From Nakamurella flava (GTDB taxonomy: Bacteria; Actinomycetota; Actinomycetes; Mycobacteriales; Nakamurellaceae), in NCBI RefSeq assembly GCF_005298075.1, contig NZ_SZZH01000001.1, forward strand, positions 2,232,001 through 2,296,000: DNA of 64,000 bases. The letters run 5' to 3'. The notes beneath the pieces are model-generated. The model ran no database searches. It was not told where the DNA came from and saw only the letters and a list, made by a program, of their open reading frames with translations. The translations under genes and the position numbers were made by a program. This document shows, piece after piece, positions 59,095 to 64,000 of the stretch (positions are counted from its first letter, which is position 1; each line of letters starts with the position of its first letter).

Positions 59095-59859
59095 ATGAGT
59101 TTCACGGTGGGGCAGGTGGCCGAACTGACCGGGGTCACGATCCGGACGTTGCACCATTACGGCCAGATCGGTCTGCTGGAACCACAGGACCGCACCGGCG
59201 CCGGATACCGCCAGTATTCGGACGCCGACCTGCAGCGGCTCCGGCACATCCTGTTCTACCGCGAACTGGGTTTCCCGCTCGACGAGGTCGCGACCATTCT
59301 GGATGATCCGGCGGCCGACGCCGCCGCGCATCTGCGGCGGCAACGTCAGTTGCTGACCGAGCGGATCGAACGCCTGGAACACATGGTCGCGGCGGTCGAC
59401 AAGGAAATGGAGGCGCTCACCATGGGCGTGCAACTGACTCCGGAGGAACAGTTCGAGATCTTCGGGCCGAACTACTCCCCGGACTACGAGACCGAGGCGC
59501 AGCAGCGCTGGGGCGACACCCCGGAATGGGCGCAGTCCCAGCAGCGCACCGCGTCGTTCGACAAGCAGCGGTGGATGGAGGTCAAGCAGGAGATGGACGA
59601 CCTCAACCGTCGGCTGGCGAAGGCGCTCCGTTCGGGCGCGGCCCCGGATAGTGCAGTGGCGATGGACCTGGCCGAGGAGCATCGGCGGTCCATCGAGACG
59701 TTCTACGACTGTTCGGCGCAGATGCACCGTTGCCTGGGCGACATGTACGTCGCTGACAAGCGTTTCACCCGTACCTACGAGGACGTCGCCCCCGGTCTGG
59801 CCATCTGGCTGCGGGACGCGATCCACGCCAACGCCGACCGGGCCGAGGCGAAGCAGTAG
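59095..59859 (+). CDS. MerR family regulator with TipAS domain
   Basis: ATG 59095 (GAGAGGGAG upstream) gives 254 residues. Residues 1-70 are the MerR helix-turn-helix (FTVGQVAELTGVTIRTLHHYGQIGLL, YRQYSDADLQRL), then a dimerisation coil (LLTERIERLEHMVAAVDKEM), then a TipAS drug-binding domain (about 115-250) with FYDCSAQMHRCLGDMYVAD, where a Cys in TipA captures thiopeptides. It probably senses a thiopeptide-like or other multidrug ligand. The promoter just before it has the MerR spacing. Confidence 0.92.
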   Translation: MSFTVGQVAELTGVTIRTLHHYGQIGLLEPQDRTGAGYRQYSDADLQRLRHILFYRELGFPLDEVATILDDPAADAAAHLRRQRQLLTERIERLEHMVAAVDKEMEALTMGVQLTPEEQFEIFGPNYSPDYETEAQQRWGDTPEWAQSQQRTASFDKQRWMEVKQEMDDLNRRLAKALRSGAAPDSAVAMDLAEEHRRSIETFYDCSAQMHRCLGDMYVADKRFTRTYEDVAPGLAIWLRDAIHANADRAEAKQ

Positions 59860-59870
59860 GCCGGAGAGCG

Positions 59871-59908
59871 GCGGAGCCCCCTGACCCGGGTGGGTCAGGG
59901 GGCTCCGC
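59871..59908. terminator. Strong bidirectional terminator
   Basis: GCGGAGCCCCCTGACCC (59871-59887) pairs perfectly with its complement at 59892-59908; the loop is GGGT. It lies between convergent genes (TipA-like ends at 59859, deacetylase ends at 59931). Confidence 0.9.
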
Positions 59909-59930
59909 AGGGGGTTGTGTCAGGTCCGGG

Positions 59931-61148
59931 TCAGGGCGCCTGCCCGGCCACCGGCTTCTGCGCCTGCAGATCGGCCAGCACCTGCGGGTCCTGCAGTTCC
60001 ATCCATTTGATGACGTCCTGGTAGGTGGCGCAGATGACGCCCTCCATGCCGCACTTCTCCTTCATGAAGTCCATGGCCGGCGGGTTGAAGGAGTCGCCGT
60101 TCCATTTGTTGAAGTGGTTGGCGATCAGGATGGGTGCCCGGTTGCCGTTGTAGGTCTTGTCGAACATGAATTCGTAGGTGCCCTTGACGATGCTCCGCAG
60201 TTCCGGGGCCGAACTCGGCTCCTCCTGGGCGCCGTTGAACTGGGCCCAGAAGTTGTAGTCCATCGCCGTGGTCATCTTCTCCAGGCCCGGCGAATAGACC
60301 TGCGGCATGTAGAACTCCCAGATGCCGTCCCGCTTCTCCGGCCAGGCGATGCCGTTGTACGGGGCGGGGATCGACGAGTCGTAGGTCAGCCCGTACTTCT
60401 TCCAGGCCGGCGCCAGCTGGTCCCACTTGCCCTCCAGGCACGGGGTGCGGCCGCCCTTGATCTCGCTGACCGGCACCTGCAGGTCGGGGGCGTCGGAGTA
60501 GCCGTTGAGCGTCTTCCAGTTCTCGACGAAATCGAAGAACTGACCGAGTTCGGCGTTCCAGTCGGCGGTCACCCACTGGTTGCCGCCGGGCGGGGCGTCG
60601 CTGCAGAAGTGGCCGTTGTAGTGGGTGCCGATCTCGTGCCCGCGGGAGTACGCGGTGTTGAGATCGTTGACCTCGGTGACGATCTCGTCCTCGGGACCGC
60701 CGTACCCGATGGACGCCTTCCCCGGCTGGTGGCCGGGGGCGGTGTAGACCTTGGCGTTCTTCGCCGGGTCACCGAGCAGGTAGATCCCGGACAGGAACCC
60801 GGTGAAGCGGGCGTTGGTCTGGTCGGCGACCGCCATGAACTCGTTCCACCGCTGATGCGAGCCGGCGCCGTCGAAGCTGAAGATGATGAACTGCGGGGCC
60901 TGCTGACCGGGCTCGAGCTTGGTCATCGGCACGTTGCTCGCCGGGCGACTGGCGGCCGGCGCCATGGTGGCGAACGTGGTGGCGGTGGTGGGGTCGTCCT
61001 GGCCGTTGAACACGTCGGTGGACGACGAGGTCGCCGACGAACCCCCGGCGGTGGCCGCCGAGGTCACCTGGTTGCCCTGGTAGACCAGCACCCCGGTCAC
61101 CACCATGAGTACCGCCACCAACCCGAGGATCAGGTGTTGGGGTCGCAT
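59931..61148 (-). CDS. Secreted polysaccharide deacetylase-like protein (NodB fold)
   Basis: A 405-residue protein from ATG 61148 with an N-terminal signal anchor (LILGLVAVLMVVTGVLVY), a Ser/Thr/Ala linker, and a NodB-like domain. The first motif reads FIIFSFDGAGSHQRW, with one Asp where most members have TFDDG; the second reads RGHEIGTHYNGH (His-x3-His for metal). It may act on a peptidoglycan or surface sugar, or have lost catalysis. Convergent with the TipA-like gene. Confidence 0.75.
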   Translation of the reverse strand: MRPQHLILGLVAVLMVVTGVLVYQGNQVTSAATAGGSSATSSSTDVFNGQDDPTTATTFATMAPAASRPASNVPMTKLEPGQQAPQFIIFSFDGAGSHQRWNEFMAVADQTNARFTGFLSGIYLLGDPAKNAKVYTAPGHQPGKASIGYGGPEDEIVTEVNDLNTAYSRGHEIGTHYNGHFCSDAPPGGNQWVTADWNAELGQFFDFVENWKTLNGYSDAPDLQVPVSEIKGGRTPCLEGKWDQLAPAWKKYGLTYDSSIPAPYNGIAWPEKRDGIWEFYMPQVYSPGLEKMTTAMDYNFWAQFNGAQEEPSSAPELRSIVKGTYEFMFDKTYNGNRAPILIANHFNKWNGDSFNPPAMDFMKEKCGMEGVICATYQDVIKWMELQDPQVLADLQAQKPVAGQAP

Positions 61149-61357
61149 CGAAATTCTGCCGCCTCTTCCGCCGTCGGCCGCGCCGCGGCCCGTTGGTCCG
61201 GGCCCGTCCCCGCGGACCCACCCGGTCGGGACGTCGCACGGCAGCGGTGGTTGCCCGATCCGGCGGCGTCCCGCAGGCCAGGGTGCCACGGGCGGTGCGG
61301 ACGAGGTGGGAGGGCACGCGCGCGGACCGGGGGCCGCTCGACGTCACCCGACCCGGC

Positions 61358-62308
61358 TCACGAGGTCGGCGGCGCCGTTGGTTCCGAGGGCACCGTGGCG
61401 GTCATCTCCGCCTCCGGACCACCCCCGGGTGCGGACGGGGCAACGGTGAGCGGCGGGGTCTGGGTGACGGTGTCACGGGCCGGATCGCCGGCGGCCGCGA
61501 TACAGGCCGGGACTCCCCCGGTGCGCCCGAGGTCGAACCAGCCGACCCGCTGGAAGGAGTCGCCGTGATCGGCCTCGGTGGCCCAGGCCATCTCGTCGCC
61601 CAGGGCGCTGAGCGAGGTGACCAGCTCGCGGGTGTCGCCCTCGTCGAACTGCAGGGTGCCGTCGGCGGCGGCGCCGAACAGGGCCGCCGCGCCCAGGCAG
61701 TCGGCCTGCAGTTCGTACCCGGCGGCGACCAGACTCGGGTCCAGGCGCGCCTGGACGGCGTGGCCCCACTCGTGGGCGATCACCAGGTAGGGGAAGCTGT
61801 CGCCGATCTGCGCCGACCCGTCGACGATGAGATTGACGTCCCAGGCCAGGCTGTCGTCGGCCGAGCAGTAGAAGGCGTTGTACGCCTCCAGGGGTTCGCC
61901 CCCGCAGGTCGGGGCGGTGCCCGCGGCGAGCCCGTCGTACAGGCCGGTGACCGTCGGGGCGACGTAGGCCCCGGTGAAGTAGTCCGACCAGTGGGTCGAC
62001 CAGAAGGTGTCGGTGACCGTCACGGCGGCGTCCAGGTCGCCCCGGAGTTCGGTGAGCGTCAACCCGTTGTCGAAGGTGACGTCGGTGGGGGTGGTGCTCG
62101 TCGGGGTGGACGCAGCGGTCGTCGGCCGGGCGGTCGTGCCGGACGTCGTCGGTCGGACCGTGTTCGTCACCGTGCCGGGGTCGGCGGCCGCGACCGTGCC
62201 GGCCACGGTGGAGCCACAGGCGGTGAGGACGGCGGCCAGGGCGAGCCCGGCGGTCGCCGCTCCGAGGCGGGCACGGGTCGGACGGAACCTCGGGGACGTC
62301 GCGGGCAT
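61358..62308 (-). CDS. Lipoprotein zinc metalloprotease-like
   Basis: A 316-residue lipoprotein from ATG 62308 (AAAGGAT upstream). A signal peptide with lipobox LTACG (Cys about residue 31) is followed by a Thr-rich linker and a domain with VIAHEWGHAVQARL (HExxH zinc motif) and YELQADCLGA, the pattern of YpfJ/zinc_peptidase family proteins. The Glu/Asp in ELQAD would complete the metal site. Function is unknown. Confidence 0.85.
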   Translation of the reverse strand: MPATSPRFRPTRARLGAATAGLALAAVLTACGSTVAGTVAAADPGTVTNTVRPTTSGTTARPTTAASTPTSTTPTDVTFDNGLTLTELRGDLDAAVTVTDTFWSTHWSDYFTGAYVAPTVTGLYDGLAAGTAPTCGGEPLEAYNAFYCSADDSLAWDVNLIVDGSAQIGDSFPYLVIAHEWGHAVQARLDPSLVAAGYELQADCLGAAALFGAAADGTLQFDEGDTRELVTSLSALGDEMAWATEADHGDSFQRVGWFDLGRTGGVPACIAAAGDPARDTVTQTPPLTVAPSAPGGGPEAEMTATVPSEPTAPPTS

Positions 62309-62514
62309 GACGATCCTTTCGCCACCGGCCGGGCGGTGGGGCGCTGCGGGGAGGCCGCTGAAGACGCGGACCGGCGGCCGCACCCTGCTGTGCGCGCCGC
62401 CGTCCAGCCAGAGGCCGCGCGCGGCCCGGTGATGCGGTGACAGCGTCGAACCGCGTGATCCGGGTGCTGACCACACCGGTCCGGGCGGTCGACGGCCGGG
62501 GCGCGGTCGTTCCG

Positions 62515-64000
62515 TCACCCCCCGGCGCTCTCCGCCGCCGACCGCCGGGCGATCAACTCCCGCTTGAGGACCTTGCCCGACGGGCCCAGCGGGAGCTCGG
62601 TGACGAACTCGACCCGACGCGGGTACTTGTGGCCGCCCATCCGTTCCCGGGCCCAGGTGATCACCGCGGCCTCCTCCAGCTCACCGTCCGCGCCGTCATC
62701 CGCCGGCCGGGGCACGACGACGGCGCAGATCTCCTCGCCGTGGGTGGCGTCCGGTACGCCGATGACGGCGACCTGGGCGATCCCGGGGTGGGTGGCCAGC
62801 ACCTCCTCGACCTCCCGCGGGTAGACGTTGAACCCACCTCGCAGGATCAGGTCCTTCTTGCGGTCGACGATCGTCAGGAACCCGTCGTCGGCCAGGGTGC
62901 CGAGGTCACCGGTGCGGAACCACCCGTCGATCAGCACCGCCGCGGTGGCCTCCGGCTTGTTCAGGTAGCCGGCGAAGATGTGGTGACCGCGCAGCACCAC
63001 CTCCCCGACCTCGCCGACGGGCAGGAACTCGATGCGCCCCTCCACGTCAGCCGCGGCGATGCGCGCCTCGGTCCCCCAGACCGGCCGCCCGACCGTGCCC
63101 GGCTGCCGGCCGAAGATCTCCTGGTTGAACGTGGCCACCGGTGAGGTCTCCGACAGCCCATACCCCTCGTACACGTCCGCGCCGAAGGTCTCGCCGAACG
63201 ACTCCAGGACGGCGCGCGGCAGGCTGGCCCCGCCGGACACCGCCTTGCGCAGCCACAGGGCAGGGGGGCCGTCGGGCACCTGCCGGGCCGCGGCCAGCAG
63301 GCCGATGTACATCGTCGGGACCCCCATGAACACCGACACCCGCTCGGTGGACAGCAGGGCGAGTGCGCCGGCCCCGTCGAACCGGGGCATCAGCACCAGC
63401 GTGCTGCCGGCCAGGAACCCGGCGTTCATCGCGCAGGTCTGGCCGAAGGAGTGGAACAGCGGCAGGCAGCCGAGGATGACGTCGTCCGGGCGCAGGTCGA
63501 TGACCGAGTTCGCGGTGACCCAGGCGTTCATCGTCATGTTGAGCTGGGTGAGCATCGCGCCCTTCGGGAAGCCCGTGGTGCCCGAGGTGTAGAGGATGAC
63601 CGCCTCGTCCTGCGGCTCCCGGCCGACCAGGGCGTCGACCGGGTCGAGCGATGCCGCCCGACGGTCCACCGCCGTCTCCGGCCCATCGCCGTCCGGAGCC
63701 GTCGCACCGTTCATCACGGTCACCACGGGGATGCCGACCTCGGCGGCCGCCGGCCGACCCTGGGCGAGCAGCGGCCCACCGGTCACCAGCAGACGGGCCC
63801 CGGAGTCGCGCAGCAGGTAGGCGATCTCCCGGGCCACCAGCAACCCGTGCACCGGGACCACGACGGCGCCCAGCGAAAGCACCGCGTAGTAGACCCGGGG
63901 GAAGTCCGGCACATTCGGCAGCAGGACGGCGACCCGGTCACCCGGGCCCACCCCCTGCTCGGCCAGGGCGGCCGCATACCGCCGGGTCTGCTCCCACAGT
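62515..64000 (-). CDS. Acyl-CoA synthetase (AMP-binding), 5' end outside window
   Basis: Runs off the right edge; the open frame continues past ATG 63951 with LWEQTRRYAAALAEQGVGPGD, the usual lead. Motifs: YTSGTTGFPKGA (P-loop), GYGLSETS, WFRTGDLG, and GPSGKVLKREL with the catalytic Lys. It makes acyl-CoA from a fatty or aryl acid through acyl-AMP, likely a long- or medium-chain fatty acid. The C-terminus is complete, the stop being at 62515-62517. Confidence 0.95.
   Translation of the reverse strand, partial: LWEQTRRYAAALAEQGVGPGDRVAVLLPNVPDFPRVYYAVLSLGAVVVPVHGLLVAREIAYLLRDSGARLLVTGGPLLAQGRPAAAEVGIPVVTVMNGATAPDGDGPETAVDRRAASLDPVDALVGREPQDEAVILYTSGTTGFPKGAMLTQLNMTMNAWVTANSVIDLRPDDVILGCLPLFHSFGQTCAMNAGFLAGSTLVLMPRFDGAGALALLSTERVSVFMGVPTMYIGLLAAARQVPDGPPALWLRKAVSGGASLPRAVLESFGETFGADVYEGYGLSETSPVATFNQEIFGRQPGTVGRPVWGTEARIAAADVEGRIEFLPVGEVGEVVLRGHHIFAGYLNKPEATAAVLIDGWFRTGDLGTLADDGFLTIVDRKKDLILRGGFNVYPREVEEVLATHPGIAQVAVIGVPDATHGEEICAVVVPRPADDGADGELEEAAVITWARERMGGHKYPRRVEFVTELPLGPSGKVLKRELIARRSAAESAGG

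Overview
The window is very GC-rich DNA with dense, overlapping genes, ATG/GTG/TTG starts and AAGGAGG-type ribosome binding sites, which fits a high-GC actinomycete. The chromosomal part carries a DesA3-type acyl-CoA desaturase with its ferredoxin reductase, a TipA-like MerR regulator, a GT2-GtrA / GT39 glycosyltransferase pair and a PucR-type regulator, all of which are common in Actinomycetota. A Nakamurella- or Frankia-like relative is possible, but the sequence alone does not settle the genus.

Bases 1 to about 38,935 are most of a temperate siphophage (prophage). Its left end lies outside the window. The layout is: (i) 1-5.9 kb, early genes: a sliding clamp, a run of tiny Cys/His-rich proteins, an HNH nuclease, a zinc/helix-turn-helix protein and a P-loop kinase fused to an HNH domain; (ii) 5.9-6.2 kb, an unusually AT-rich, palindrome-rich gap that probably drives the late operon; (iii) 6.2-13.8 kb, packaging and head genes (small and large terminase, portal, ClpP-like protease with a nested scaffold gene, decoration protein, capsid, connectors); (iv) 13.9-21.4 kb, tail genes with a classic -1 slippery site (G GGA AAA) joining the two tail assembly chaperones, an 1,082-residue tape measure and minor tail proteins; (v) 21.4-24.6 kb, membrane proteins, an amidase endolysin, a frameshifted muramidase-like lysin and a putative holin; (vi) 24.6-35.2 kb, a large set of tail-fibre or receptor-binding proteins, two with glycoside-hydrolase-like barrels and one with nine exact 20-residue repeats, interrupted by an opposite-strand moron-like gene, and closing with a small protein that may be an Acb2-like cyclic-nucleotide sponge; (vii) 35.3-38.7 kb, a lysogeny-type accessory block (six small genes, including a ribbon-helix-helix regulator) and the tyrosine integrase. 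The integrase abuts two 37-bp copies of a tRNA 3' end, which are the attachment site.

From about 39.0 kb the DNA is chromosomal: an AraC-type regulator, a membrane GGDEF-EAL protein, a saccharopine-dehydrogenase-like enzyme, an APC permease with a universal stress protein, a LacI regulator, a two-component system, a HhH-GPD DNA glycosylase, the desaturase/reductase pair divergent from a PucR regulator, two membrane glycosyltransferases, a TipA-like regulator with a textbook MerR promoter, a NodB-like deacetylase, a secreted HEWGH metalloprotease lipoprotein, and an acyl-CoA synthetase running off the right edge. Several cell-envelope lipid and glycan genes cluster here. No rRNA, CRISPR array, insertion sequence or complete tRNA was seen.
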